From GCA-2862585 sp965661345 (GTDB lineage Bacteria; Bacteroidota; Bacteroidia; Flavobacteriales; UBA7312), in the NCBI GenBank assembly GCA_965661345.1, contig CBFIDK010000011.1, positions 1 to 53,214 of the forward strand: a stretch of DNA of 53,214 nucleotides, in the 5' to 3' direction. Shown piece by piece: positions 25,956-35,451 of this stretch. The position numbers and the translations under genes were made by a program. Under the pieces are notes generated by a model, which had not been told where the DNA came from, made no database searches, and worked only from the letters and a program-made list of their open reading frames with translations. Every line of letters starts with the position of its first letter. Positions within the stretch are counted from its first letter, which is position 1.

Positions 25956-27676
25956 AACAGTACTTTAACAAACAACTGCTAGTTTATGTTTTCATTATTG
26001 TGCTATTAAATGTAGTGGCGAACTTTTATTTCTTCAGACTTGACTTAACTGAAGAAAAAAGACACTCATTAAACAAAACCACAAAAGAAATTGTCAAGTC
26101 ATTAGATGATATCGCTTATGTAAAAGTTTATTTAGATGGCGATCTTCCATCTGGATTTATAAGACTTAAGAACTCAACTCGAAGTATTTTAGATGAGTTT
26201 AGAAATTATTCGCCGTACATAGAGTATGAATTTATTAATACAAATGATTTCAGCTCTATTGAAGAACGTAATAAGTTGTATAGAGAGCTTTCAGATAATG
26301 GACTTGAGCCTACTAACCTTCAAGTACAAGAAAATAATGGTAATAGCGAACAAATTATCTTTCCAGGTGCTATTGTCTATTACAAAGGTAGAAGTCAGTC
26401 TTTAAACCTTCTTCAAAATCAAATCGGGACTAATCCAGAATACATTTTAAATAACTCCATTGAAGATATTGAGTTTGAGTTGACCAATGCTCTTTTTAAG
26501 GTAATGAGCACGACTAAACCCTCCATTGCTTTTCTTGAAGGTCATAACGAATTAAACGAACTTGAAACTGCTGATATAACTCATTCTTTGGGACAAATTA
26601 AAGGGTCTTTATCAGAGTATTTTACTGTTGATAGAATTAATATTAAAGAATTTGAATTGGATGAAAACAACTCGCCTTCTTTATCTAATCAAATTAATAG
26701 ACTAAATAAGTACAAGGCTTTAATAATCGCTAAACCCACCCAAAAATTCTCTAAGGTTGATAAATTCCTTGTTGACCAATACATCATGAATGGAGGCAAA
26801 ACCATTTGGTTTATTGATGGAGTAGTTATGGATATGGATAGCCTAAAAGGAAATTCTCCTTTTTCAATGGCAATTCCTAATGATTTGAACTTAACTGATA
26901 TGCTGTTCAAATACGGAGTTAGGGTTAATCATGACTTGATAATGGATTTTCAGGCCGATAATATTCCAATAATTGTTGGCTACCAAGGAGATGTTCCTCA
27001 ACAACAATTACTTCCTTGGCTTTACCACCCTATTTTTGTACCAAAGAGCAAACACCCAATAGTTAAAAATCTTGATGGGATAAAAAGCTCATTTGTAAGT
27101 TCTCTAGATACTGTTACCGCATTAAATATTAAAAAAACACCCCTATTATTCTCATCGCCATACAGTAAACTTCCAAAAGCTCCACATAGAGTTAGTCTCA
27201 ATATTTTAGAACAAAACCCTTCTTTAGAACAATATAATTACGGGAAAATACCTGTAGGATACCTTTTAGAAGGAGAATTTGAGTCTGTTTTTGCAAATAG
27301 GCTAGCTCCTACTGATAATGAGATCAAACCATTAACTAAAAGTAAAGGCACTAAAATGATAGTATTTGGTGATGGCGATTTAATAAAAAATCACGTTAAT
27401 TCATCATCTTTATCTTATCCTCTTGGCTACAACCATTACAGTAACACTCAATATTTAGGCAATAAACGCATGATTGTCAATGCCTTAAATTACATCTTAG
27501 GAAATGATAATATTATTAACATAAGATCTAAAGAAATAAACCTTAGACTACTCAATAAAAAAGAAGTTGTAGAGAATAAGCTTAAATGGCAACTGATAAA
27601 TACTGTTCTACCAGTTTTTATAATTAGTGTTCTAATTTCTTTGATACTTTTTAGACGAAAAAGACAATACAGATGA
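25952..27676 (+). CDS. gldG: Gliding motility-associated ABC transporter substrate-binding protein GldG
   Basis: Membrane-anchored GldG, 574 residues, required with GldA and GldF in gliding of some flavobacteria. An N-terminal membrane segment (about 9-27) is followed by LDLTEEKRHSLNKTTKEIV, a family hallmark, then a large periplasmic ABC-type domain with PSIAFLEGHNELNE and a second membrane segment close to the C-terminus (about 547-566). It overlaps gldF by 4 nt and the following DUF4340 gene by 4 nt, so all three are coupled. Confidence 0.95.
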   Translation: MKQYFNKQLLVYVFIIVLLNVVANFYFFRLDLTEEKRHSLNKTTKEIVKSLDDIAYVKVYLDGDLPSGFIRLKNSTRSILDEFRNYSPYIEYEFINTNDFSSIEERNKLYRELSDNGLEPTNLQVQENNGNSEQIIFPGAIVYYKGRSQSLNLLQNQIGTNPEYILNNSIEDIEFELTNALFKVMSTTKPSIAFLEGHNELNELETADITHSLGQIKGSLSEYFTVDRINIKEFELDENNSPSLSNQINRLNKYKALIIAKPTQKFSKVDKFLVDQYIMNGGKTIWFIDGVVMDMDSLKGNSPFSMAIPNDLNLTDMLFKYGVRVNHDLIMDFQADNIPIIVGYQGDVPQQQLLPWLYHPIFVPKSKHPIVKNLDGIKSSFVSSLDTVTALNIKKTPLLFSSPYSKLPKAPHRVSLNILEQNPSLEQYNYGKIPVGYLLEGEFESVFANRLAPTDNEIKPLTKSKGTKMIVFGDGDLIKNHVNSSSLSYPLGYNHYSNTQYLGNKRMIVNALNYILGNDNIINIRSKEINLRLLNKKEVVENKLKWQLINTVLPVFIISVLISLILFRRKRQYR

Positions 27677-28668
27677 AGAAAATTTTAATCATAATACTGT
27701 TAATCATTATAGCTGTTTTCGCATTTTACAATAGCAATGAAAAAACAGCTATTCAAAAAGAACTCAAAAACTTTGCAGTTGAAGATACATCTGCTGTTAA
27801 TAAAGTTTTCTTTGCCGATAGATTTAATAATACCGTTACACTAGTGAAATCAAACGGACAATGGTTGGTTGAAAATAAATATCCTGTTCGTCCTGATGCT
27901 ATTGAATATCTACTCAAAACAATGAGCGCTTTAGAGGTCAAGCATCCCGTTAGTAACAGTATGCACGATAAAATCATCAAAAACCTTTCAACATCTGCCG
28001 TTAAAGTTGAAATATTTACGGATGATATGGATAACGCCTCGAAAACATACTATGTAGGTGGAGAAACAAAAGACATGATTGGAAGCTATATGATTTTGGA
28101 AAACTCGAGCCGTGCATTCGCGGTATATATTCCAGGGTTTAACGGTTTCCTTGCTCCAAGATATAATATTGACGGTGCAGTTGTTAGCGTAGATTTATGG
28201 AGAAACCGTAACATTTTTAATTTCAAATCTGAAGAAATAAAATCAGTAAGTGTTAAAAACAACGATGATGATGAGTCATTTAAAATATACATCGAAGATG
28301 GAGATTACTTTTTCACAAAAAATAACACTACAAAACAAATACCTATAAGAAATGGAAAGCAATATTTTGAGTTGTTTAAAAAAGTCAATTGTGAAGGCTT
28401 CATGAATGACTTTTCTAAAAAAGATTCTATTTTCAACAGTCAACCATTTCATGAAATAACTATTGAAGATGTAAATAACAATTTTACTACGCTACTATCC
28501 TATCACAAGGAGCCCGAAAGAGAGGAATACCTTCAAATAGACGGTAAAAAACAAGAATACGATGTGGACCGAATGTATGCCAAGTTTGATGATGATTTAA
28601 TGCTTATTCAGTTTTATGTATTCGATAAAATATTATTACAATCGCCTCAATTTAATGTTGAAAAGTAG
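27673..28668 (+). CDS. DUF4340 domain-containing protein
   Basis: A 331-residue exported or membrane-tethered protein with one N-terminal hydrophobic segment (residues 3-19). The DUF4340 part includes FAVEDTSAVNKVFFADR and YPVRPDAIEYLLKTMSAL. The function is not established, but the 4-nt overlap with gldG supports a role as accessory protein of the Gld transporter. This is inference from position and coupling. A 71-nt gap with a promoter separates it from dnaN. Confidence 0.85.
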   Translation: MKKILIIILLIIIAVFAFYNSNEKTAIQKELKNFAVEDTSAVNKVFFADRFNNTVTLVKSNGQWLVENKYPVRPDAIEYLLKTMSALEVKHPVSNSMHDKIIKNLSTSAVKVEIFTDDMDNASKTYYVGGETKDMIGSYMILENSSRAFAVYIPGFNGFLAPRYNIDGAVVSVDLWRNRNIFNFKSEEIKSVSVKNNDDDESFKIYIEDGDYFFTKNNTTKQIPIRNGKQYFELFKKVNCEGFMNDFSKKDSIFNSQPFHEITIEDVNNNFTTLLSYHKEPEREEYLQIDGKKQEYDVDRMYAKFDDDLMLIQFYVFDKILLQSPQFNVEK

Positions 28669-28704
28669 TTAGAAATTTACACTTATTAAGAAAGGTAATT
28701 CTTA

Positions 28705-28712
28705 TATATTTG
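28705..28712 (+). promoter_or_regulatory. dnaN -7 promoter element
   Basis: TATATTTG, exact TAnnTTTG, 28 nt before the dnaN ATG; no clear TTTG at the usual spacing. Confidence 0.5.
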
Positions 28713-28739
28713 TTTGATAACTTTATTTAAAAGATAAAC

Positions 28740-29861
28740 ATGAAATTTATAGTTTCTAGTGCACAATTACTAAAACAATTGCAAAGCATCAGTGGAGTAT
28801 TAAACTCTAGCAATACCCTACCAATTTTAGACAACTTTTTATTTGATATTTCTGCAAATACTCTTACAATATCCGCTTCGGATTTAGAAACTACAATGAA
28901 AACCAAAGTAGAAAATGCAGAAGCAAACGAAGACGGTAATATTGCTATTCCAGCAAAACTATTGTTAGAAACATTGAAAACCTTTTCTGACCAACCTCTA
29001 ACCTTTCTAATAGATGAAACAACCTTTGGAATAGAAATTGGTTCTGAAAACGGAAAATTTAAACTTGCTGGTCAAAATGGAGATGAATTCCCAAAAACGC
29101 CTTCAATGGAATCATCAACGAGTACAAATATGTCATCACTTGTTTTGGCCTCCGCTATAAACAAAACATTGTTTGCTACTGGAAACGATGAATTAAGACC
29201 AATCATGTCAGGTGTATTCTGTGAGATGTCTTCAGACGGATGTACCTTTGTTGCAACTGATGCCCACAAATTAGTAAAGTACAAGCGAAACGATACTAGC
29301 GCTGAAAATACAGTATCGTTTATCTTACCAAAAAAGCCCCTTACACTTCTTAAAAACACTCTAGTTAATGATTCAGAAGTGACAATAGAATATAACGAAA
29401 CCAACGCTTATTTTAAATTTGACAACCTAGAGTTAATTTGTAGGCTTATAGATGGTAAATACCCTAATTATGAGGCTGTTATCCCTAAGGAAAATCCTAA
29501 TATCTTAACAATTGACAGACTAGAGTTTTACAATTCAATTCGAAGAGTTGGAATTTTCGCCAGTAAATCAACACATCAAATTAGGCTTAAAATCGCTGGT
29601 TCTGACTTGCAGATTTCATCTGAAGATTTGGATTTTTCCAATGAAGCATTTGAGCGACTAAGCTGCCAGTACACCGGAGATGATATTGAAATAGGTTTCA
29701 ATTCACGGTTTTTATTAGAAATGCTCAACAACCTAGATGCAGAACAAATAAATCTAGAGATGAGCTCACCAAACAGAGCAGGCATAATTATACCACAAGA
29801 TGGAGTATCAGAAAACGAAGATGTTTTGATGCTTGTAATGCCAGTTATGCTCAATCAATAA
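28740..29861 (+). CDS. dnaN: DNA polymerase III sliding clamp (beta subunit)
   Basis: Ring-shaped processivity factor of replication, 373 residues with three similar domains. It opens MKFIVSSAQLLKQLQSISGV and ends with LVMPVMLNQ, corresponding to the usual MPMR-type clamp C-terminus. The segment GVFCEMSSDGCTFVATDAHKL is the family middle-domain signature. It is not beside dnaA or recF here; the neighbour is the gld cluster, a placement seen in flavobacteria. It is read from its own promoter. Confidence 0.97.
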   Translation: MKFIVSSAQLLKQLQSISGVLNSSNTLPILDNFLFDISANTLTISASDLETTMKTKVENAEANEDGNIAIPAKLLLETLKTFSDQPLTFLIDETTFGIEIGSENGKFKLAGQNGDEFPKTPSMESSTSTNMSSLVLASAINKTLFATGNDELRPIMSGVFCEMSSDGCTFVATDAHKLVKYKRNDTSAENTVSFILPKKPLTLLKNTLVNDSEVTIEYNETNAYFKFDNLELICRLIDGKYPNYEAVIPKENPNILTIDRLEFYNSIRRVGIFASKSTHQIRLKIAGSDLQISSEDLDFSNEAFERLSCQYTGDDIEIGFNSRFLLEMLNNLDAEQINLEMSSPNRAGIIIPQDGVSENEDVLMLVMPVMLNQ

Positions 29862-29902
29862 TTCTTAACTATATTAGCAAACAAATAAACAATTCAAAAA
29901 TT

Positions 29903-30787
29903 ATGAAAAAGGTTCTTTTAATCATGTTTGTAGCATTAAGTACTCAACTGTACGCACAGCATGAAAAAGGTAATTGGTTTTTTGGTGCTTCTAGTAGCAA
30001 CATTAACTTCAGCTCTAGCAGTAATTCGGAAAATATTATCAATGTTACTTTTACTGGTTTTAACGACACTCTAGTGAATGAGACTGATAGTTTAAATCTT
30101 GGCTTTTTATTTCCATATACATACCAACTAGATCAAGATAAACAAAGTGAATTCAATGTGAATTTTAAAACCGGTTATTTTGTTGCCGACAAATTCATGA
30201 TAGGTCTTGGCTTTGGTTTTGATAGTGAAACTAGTCTATTCAAAACAAATGCTGATTCAAAACTAACTAGTGCTAGTTTAACTGACAGTTTAACGAATGT
30301 ATGGTTTACAAGTCTTCCTGGTGTAAGTGAAAATGGTAATACATATGCTAATCACTATTATGAATTGTACAGTTTACTGGCTGCATCTGCTAATAATGAC
30401 ATAACGTATTCAAAGTCACTATTGAGTATTGCTCCATTTTTAAGATATAATTTCAAACTTAGAAAAGGCAACTCCATTTTTGTTGATGCTTCATACAGAT
30501 ACTCTTCAGGTAAAGAAGAAATGAAAGACGCTATTAGTTCCATATCAACAACTACTGATATTTTATCAGGAACTATAAATGCAGGTGTTGGATATTGTGC
30601 TTTTGTTTCTGATAGATTTAGTGTTGAGCCTCAGTTTAATTATTTTATTTACAATACTACTATTAGTTCTAAAGAAGAAACCCCTCACCCTATTTTAAGC
30701 GTTACTGACATGGGTGAAAAATTGACAGAGCGCACATTGAATGGTTCTGGAATTAATTTCTCAGTTGGTTTATCTTATTACTTCTAA
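29903..30787 (+). CDS. Predicted outer-membrane beta-barrel protein
   Basis: A 294-residue protein with a signal peptide (MKKVLLIMFVALSTQLYAQ, cut after YAQ) and amphipathic strands typical of the small flavobacterial outer-membrane barrel group, ending in SVGLSYYF with the aromatic last residue favoured for barrel assembly. No ligand or enzyme motif is seen. The gene is followed by an intrinsic terminator, so it is the last gene of the run. Confidence 0.8.
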   Translation: MKKVLLIMFVALSTQLYAQHEKGNWFFGASSSNINFSSSSNSENIINVTFTGFNDTLVNETDSLNLGFLFPYTYQLDQDKQSEFNVNFKTGYFVADKFMIGLGFGFDSETSLFKTNADSKLTSASLTDSLTNVWFTSLPGVSENGNTYANHYYELYSLLAASANNDITYSKSLLSIAPFLRYNFKLRKGNSIFVDASYRYSSGKEEMKDAISSISTTTDILSGTINAGVGYCAFVSDRFSVEPQFNYFIYNTTISSKEETPHPILSVTDMGEKLTERTLNGSGINFSVGLSYYF

Positions 30788-30810
30788 ACGAAAAAAAATA
30801 TTTTGATTGA

Positions 30811-30837
30811 AAAAAACCTCAGAAATGAGGTTTTTTT
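30811..30837. terminator. Bidirectional intrinsic terminator
   Basis: AAAAAACCTCA and TGAGGTTTTTT pair around a GAAA loop. It serves the barrel gene on the plus strand and the zinc phospholipase gene, whose stop codon overlaps its right end, on the minus strand. Confidence 0.85.
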
Positions 30838-31724
30838 TATTTCATTAGCCAAGAATCCATTTCTGGTTGACCAGCATCTATCCATGCAGAATACCAAACA
30901 GAACCAATAGAAACAATTGAAGCACGCATCTGTCGTTCTACCATACCATCTAGCATTTCGTGATAAGCAGTTGAATAAGCCACAGAATAGACCTTAGCAC
31001 TACCGTTTCCTTTTTCTTCAAAAGAATATTTTTCGTCACTAGGAAAACGTTCATTTAATTGAGCTTCGAATAAAAGCACAGAATCTTTTGCATTATGGCT
31101 ACGTTCTATAATTGACCAACTAAAAGATAAAATATCTTCTATGTACATTACTTTGGGTAAGATATAATTGTAGTTGTCGGAGAAAAGCTCTGGAAGTCGA
31201 GACTCCCAAAAAGAATGGATTCCCTCCTGATTTGTTAGCTGACCATTATAATTCAATGTAGTGTGCAATGGAACATGAGCATCTGCTATATAATGACCGA
31301 TATCTGAAGAATATCGTATTACATCTTCAACATCGTGTTGTTTAAAGGCCTCGACTAACAAATAATATTGTTTTTTAATATGCCATGGTAATATCCCATA
31401 CTCAAGCAAAGTGTCTTTTGAAAATTTTTCAACTGCATCTTTCCATTTCTTTGGCATTACCGTAAAAGGATCGTCTTCGCTGTAATAATCAAGATCTATA
31501 AAATGCCTTGGAGCTTCGTTTATGTCAGTATAGCGCCGTTTGTCTGCACTTACTGCATTATCCTCAATAAGTTGAATATGGTTAAGAAAAAAGGTGTTCA
31601 TGCTCTCTGGAAGAGTAAAAACTGCCATTTTATTAATTTTATAATGAGAAAAAAATCCCCAGGTGTAGATAGTAAAATGCCCAAAACATAAAAAGAGAGT
31701 TAAAAGAATAACTTTCTTTTTCAT
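30837..31724 (-). CDS. Zinc-dependent phospholipase C/S1-P1 nuclease-like protein
   Basis: Secreted or periplasmic zinc enzyme fold of 295 residues. The signal peptide ends near YT, leaving Trp22 as mature N-terminus, as expected for this superfamily where the N-terminal Trp ligates zinc. WGFFSHYKIN (His27), DIGHYIADAHVPLH and the later GIHSFWE with His and Glu are the other metal-binding motifs. Phospholipid or nucleic-acid substrate cannot be told apart by the motif set alone. It overlaps comB by 4 nt and is the last gene of the minus-strand run. Confidence 0.85.
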   Translation of the reverse strand: MKKKVILLTLFLCFGHFTIYTWGFFSHYKINKMAVFTLPESMNTFFLNHIQLIEDNAVSADKRRYTDINEAPRHFIDLDYYSEDDPFTVMPKKWKDAVEKFSKDTLLEYGILPWHIKKQYYLLVEAFKQHDVEDVIRYSSDIGHYIADAHVPLHTTLNYNGQLTNQEGIHSFWESRLPELFSDNYNYILPKVMYIEDILSFSWSIIERSHNAKDSVLLFEAQLNERFPSDEKYSFEEKGNGSAKVYSVAYSTAYHEMLDGMVERQMRASIVSIGSVWYSAWIDAGQPEMDSWLMK

Positions 31725-32446
31725 TGTTGTGCAACTATCTCGTTATTAATTAAAATTGGAATAATTGATGTCTTATTGTGCTCAAGGCAAAATTGCACAT
31801 CATCTTCTATTCCTAGATGAGCTAATCGTTTTCTGTGCTGAGAATTTGATAGAAAGCCGAATAAATCATTCTTGGATTGCTCGTAAAGCATTATGGAGTT
31901 AATGGTTGAGTCATTTTCATAGAAGAAGTTTTCATTATTGACTAGCCTCAAACTTAAAGCTCCAGCGAAAATGGAATCCTCTAGACAAAAATCATCTTTC
32001 CATCCAGCACACAGAATAATGACGTCTTTATCTTCTTTGATTAAAAACTGGGTTAATGCATCAATATTTAGAAATGCACCAATAACAACCTCATGATCTC
32101 TTTTAGCAATATTTATAGCTCTAGTGCCATTGGTAGTAGTCAATACCATTTTATTACCCTTAAAGTCTTTGTTAAGATAATCTGTTGGAGAATTGCCTAT
32201 GTCGAAGCCACGCACTATTTTCCCATTTCTTTCAGCTGCTAAGATGTGATTTTCATCATCTTTAAAATCTAATGCATCTTCAATGGTTGAAACAGGAATA
32301 ATTGATGTAACACCCAAATCTAATGCTGTACAAATAGCAGAGGTTGCTCTTAAAATATCAACGACTACTACTATACTTGTTTTATCAGAGTATATAGGAA
32401 ATAAAGATGGGGAAAGGCATACTTTTATGTTATTCTTTTTCTGCAT
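31721..32446 (-). CDS. comB: 2-phosphosulfolactate phosphatase (ComB family)
   Basis: Predicted phosphatase of 241 residues acting on 2-phosphosulfolactate; known from coenzyme M synthesis in archaea and present in many bacteria without that pathway. Family signatures: VVVVDILRATSAICTAL, AAERNGKIVRGFDIGNSP and LTTTNGTRAI. No comA or sulfolactate gene is in this window. It lies directly after gcvT (no intergenic base) and overlaps the zinc phospholipase gene. True substrate in a flavobacterium is not known. Confidence 0.88.
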   Translation of the reverse strand: MQKKNNIKVCLSPSLFPIYSDKTSIVVVVDILRATSAICTALDLGVTSIIPVSTIEDALDFKDDENHILAAERNGKIVRGFDIGNSPTDYLNKDFKGNKMVLTTTNGTRAINIAKRDHEVVIGAFLNIDALTQFLIKEDKDVIILCAGWKDDFCLEDSIFAGALSLRLVNNENFFYENDSTINSIMLYEQSKNDLFGFLSNSQHRKRLAHLGIEDDVQFCLEHNKTSIIPILINNEIVAQQ

Positions 32447-33529
32447 TTATCCTTTATAAAATGGTAGTTTAACAACTTCAGCTTTAAGCTGTTTATTCCT
32501 AATTTGAATGAAAATTTCTGAACCTACTTTTGAAAATTCCTTCTGAACATAGCCCATTCCTATTGCTTGTTCTAAAGATGGTGACATGGTGCCCGAACTA
32601 ACTTTACCGATAGTATTTCCATCGGCATCAACTATTAAATAATCTTTTCTAGGAATACCCCTTTCTTGCATAATGAATCCAACCCTCTTTCTAGAAACGC
32701 CATTTTCTTTTTCTTTTAATAGCTTATCAGAATTATTAAATTCATTAGTGAATTTTGTAATCCAGCCTAAACCAGCTTCTAAAGGAGATGTGGTATCATC
32801 AATATCGTTGCCGTACAAGCAAAATCCCATCTCCAGCCTCAAAGTATCTCTAGCGGCTAATCCAATTGGCATTATGTTGAAAGGCTTTCCTGCCTCGAAA
32901 ATAGTTTTCCAAATTATTTCTGCATGTTCATTTTTGAAGTAAATTTCAAAACCTCCTGCTCCTGTATATCCTGTTGCCGAAATAATGACATCCTCAATAC
33001 CACAGAACGCTCCAACTTCAAAGGTGTAGTATTTCATTGCAGACAAATCAATATCGGTAAGAGATTGAAGTGCTTGTACTGCTTTTGGACCTTGTACAGC
33101 TAAAAGGGAATATTCATCTGATTTATTGGTAATAGATACTCCATTGCTATTAAATTGCTGTATCCAGTTCCAGTCTTTTTCAATGTTTGAAGCGTTAACA
33201 ACTAACATATATTTCTCTGAGTTATAACGGTAAACAAGCAAATCATCAATGATGCCACCGTCAAGGTTTGGCATACATGAATATTGAACTTGACCATCAA
33301 CTAATACAGAAACATCATTTGAAGTAATTTTCTGAATTAATTCAGTGGCGTGTTCTCCTTCAATAAAAAACTCACCCATGTGAGAAACATCAAAAACACC
33401 TACTCCACTCCTAACATTGAGGTGTTCGACCATTAATCCCTCATACTGAATTGGCATATTATATCCAGCAAACGGAACCATCTTTGCACCCAAATTAATG
33501 TGTGTGTTTGTAAGAGCAGTATTTTTCAT
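32447..33529 (-). CDS. gcvT: Aminomethyltransferase (glycine cleavage T protein)
   Basis: T-protein of the glycine cleavage system, transferring the aminomethyl carbon from H-protein to tetrahydrofolate. At 360 residues it is full length. Landmarks: GAKMVPFAGYNMPIQY near the N-terminus, the folate-binding VFDVSHMGEF, YTGAGGFEIY in the centre, and EAGLGWITKF. The P and H subunit genes are not in this window. A consensus promoter lies directly upstream within the 27-nt gap after the antiporter gene, so it probably has its own start. Confidence 0.96.
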   Translation of the reverse strand: MKNTALTNTHINLGAKMVPFAGYNMPIQYEGLMVEHLNVRSGVGVFDVSHMGEFFIEGEHATELIQKITSNDVSVLVDGQVQYSCMPNLDGGIIDDLLVYRYNSEKYMLVVNASNIEKDWNWIQQFNSNGVSITNKSDEYSLLAVQGPKAVQALQSLTDIDLSAMKYYTFEVGAFCGIEDVIISATGYTGAGGFEIYFKNEHAEIIWKTIFEAGKPFNIMPIGLAARDTLRLEMGFCLYGNDIDDTTSPLEAGLGWITKFTNEFNNSDKLLKEKENGVSRKRVGFIMQERGIPRKDYLIVDADGNTIGKVSSGTMSPSLEQAIGMGYVQKEFSKVGSEIFIQIRNKQLKAEVVKLPFYKG

Positions 33530-33547
33530 TTTTCAATTTTTGGAGCG

Positions 33548-33555
33548 CAAATATA
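33548..33555 (-). promoter_or_regulatory. gcvT -7 promoter element
   Basis: TATATTTG on the minus strand in the 27-nt gap between the antiporter stop and the gcvT start; G of the element lies 18 nt before the ATG. An internal promoter is therefore likely even though genes are closely spaced. Confidence 0.5.
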
Positions 33556-33556
33556 C

Positions 33557-35368
33557 TTAATTTAACTCCCCTATGTAGGCCAATACATCTCCCTCTTGGT
33601 GTTTGTAATCAAAATCTACAGTGATGAACTGAATGGCATCTTTTCTCCTTATCAGTACCGGTAATGCATTAGTATTTTCTTCAAATAAATTGGATAGTTG
33701 ATCCGATGAATGAATCTCTGTTTCTTTTATTTTAGGGTACTTTCTGACAATTTCTATAAGATTAATATAATCAGAATCACTAGAAAATAACACATTAGTT
33801 GGTCGTGATAATGCATCAAATTTTATCTCATTTACAGTAATAAGCCTGTAAACATTAATATCGGAAATGATTTCTTTAAGCTTTCTACAGGCAAATATAT
33901 TTACATCGTTACTAGATGTTAAGGCAAGTAAATGACCAGCATCTTCGAAATCTATTTCATCATCTGATAAAATATTTTTTTCAATTACGTTTAAGCCAAC
34001 TGCTTTAGCATTTCTTATGTTTTCTTTTGATAAATCATAAAGGGTAATGGGAATGTTTTGCTTCCCTAAGTACTTGGCTATACTAATAGAGCCCTCATTT
34101 GCACCAACAATTACCACACCATTATTAGATTCCTTTACCAAACCTAAAAGAGAGGCAACAAATTTTGCAGTCAAACCATTTAAGGTAACTGTTCCTAGAA
34201 TAATCATAAAAGTTAATGGAACTAATAATTCCACATCTTCTCGAAGTGAAGGCGGTAATGATATTTTATCAGACATTAAGTATAGAGAAAACAAAGATGC
34301 TACTGCTGCTGCTACTATACCCTTTGGACCTATCCAAGCGATAAAAGCCATTTCTTTCCAGCTCAAGTCAGATTTCCAGGAACTTATCCATACAACTATT
34401 GGCCTCAACACAAATACTACTGTTAAGAATATATATAAAGAACTCATCTCTAGCAACTTAAGTTGCTCCATGCTAATTTTCGCTGATAATATGATAAACA
34501 ATACTGAAATTAAAATTACAGTAAGGCTTTCTTTGAAATCTAATATTTTATCAATATTTGGTGTCTTGATATTTGCTAAAAGAATACCCATTACAGTTAC
34601 TGAAAGTAATCCAGACTCTGGCTGTAAAGTATCAGCTCCTGCGAATGCAAAAATTACAAAACCTAGTGAAAGAACATTAATTAAGAAATGAGGAATCAAA
34701 TTTCTTTTGAGTAAAGTATGTAGAGTCCAGCCAGAAAATAAACCAAAGAATGAACCTACACAAAGTGTTAAAAAGAATGTTTTTAATGCTACTTGCGTTA
34801 ATCCCATTGAATGGTCACCTCCAACACTCATAGTGGAAACAAAGAACAATTCATAAACCAATACAGCAACTAATGCTCCAATAGGGTCAATTACAATGCC
34901 CTCCCACTTCAAAATAGTGCTGAGGTTTTTCTTTGGCCTTACACTCCTTAAAATTGGCGCAATTACGGTTGGACCTGTTACTATTATTAAAGAGCCAAAT
35001 AGCAATCCTACTCTATAGTCCATGTCCAAGAAATAATGAGCTACAAATGCGCCACCTAAACCCATTATAATAGGACCAAAAATCAATAAATTCCTAACAA
35101 CACCAGCTAACTGTCTTACCTCTTTGAACTTCAACGTAAGACCGCCTTCAAATAGAATTATCCCTACCGAAAGCGATACAAAATAATACATGGTGTTACC
35201 CGCAAAAATATTTTCAGGATTAATCCATTGCTTATCTAAAAATAGAGTGGAAAGTGGCCCCATGAAAAGCCCTAATAATATTAAAGGGAAAATGGCTGGG
35301 ATTTTCATTTTCCATGCAATCCACTGTGCTAAAATTCCAAAAACTATAATCGCAGATAATTCAATCAT
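33557..35368 (-). CDS. Monovalent cation:proton antiporter (CPA) with C-terminal TrkA-N domain
   Basis: A 603-residue inner-membrane antiporter. The first approximately 400 residues contain about 12 membrane segments of the NhaP/CPA fold with LFEGGLTL and GPTVIAPILR as family marks. The end carries a Rossmann-type RCK/TrkA-N domain (GVVIVGANEGSISIAKYLG near 415-433) and a further extension that may bind nucleotides and gate transport. Na+ or K+ specificity cannot be told. It is upstream of gcvT on the same strand. Confidence 0.9.
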   Translation of the reverse strand: MIELSAIIVFGILAQWIAWKMKIPAIFPLILLGLFMGPLSTLFLDKQWINPENIFAGNTMYYFVSLSVGIILFEGGLTLKFKEVRQLAGVVRNLLIFGPIIMGLGGAFVAHYFLDMDYRVGLLFGSLIIVTGPTVIAPILRSVRPKKNLSTILKWEGIVIDPIGALVAVLVYELFFVSTMSVGGDHSMGLTQVALKTFFLTLCVGSFFGLFSGWTLHTLLKRNLIPHFLINVLSLGFVIFAFAGADTLQPESGLLSVTVMGILLANIKTPNIDKILDFKESLTVILISVLFIILSAKISMEQLKLLEMSSLYIFLTVVFVLRPIVVWISSWKSDLSWKEMAFIAWIGPKGIVAAAVASLFSLYLMSDKISLPPSLREDVELLVPLTFMIILGTVTLNGLTAKFVASLLGLVKESNNGVVIVGANEGSISIAKYLGKQNIPITLYDLSKENIRNAKAVGLNVIEKNILSDDEIDFEDAGHLLALTSSNDVNIFACRKLKEIISDINVYRLITVNEIKFDALSRPTNVLFSSDSDYINLIEIVRKYPKIKETEIHSSDQLSNLFEENTNALPVLIRRKDAIQFITVDFDYKHQEGDVLAYIGELN

Positions 35369-35394
35369 AACAAATTCAATTTTGATAAAAATAC

Positions 35395-35425
35395 AAAAAA
35401 TAAAAAGGGAGCAAATGCTCCCTCT
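35395..35425 (-). terminator. Intrinsic terminator of the cobalamin-riboswitch gene
   Basis: GGGAGC and GCTCCC (35407-35422) form a hairpin that on the minus strand is followed by a T-rich stretch (complement of 35395-35406). It lies about 30 nt downstream of the stop codon of the riboswitch-controlled gene. Confidence 0.75.
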
Positions 35426-35451
35426 ATTAATTTTATCTTAAAAAATGAAAA

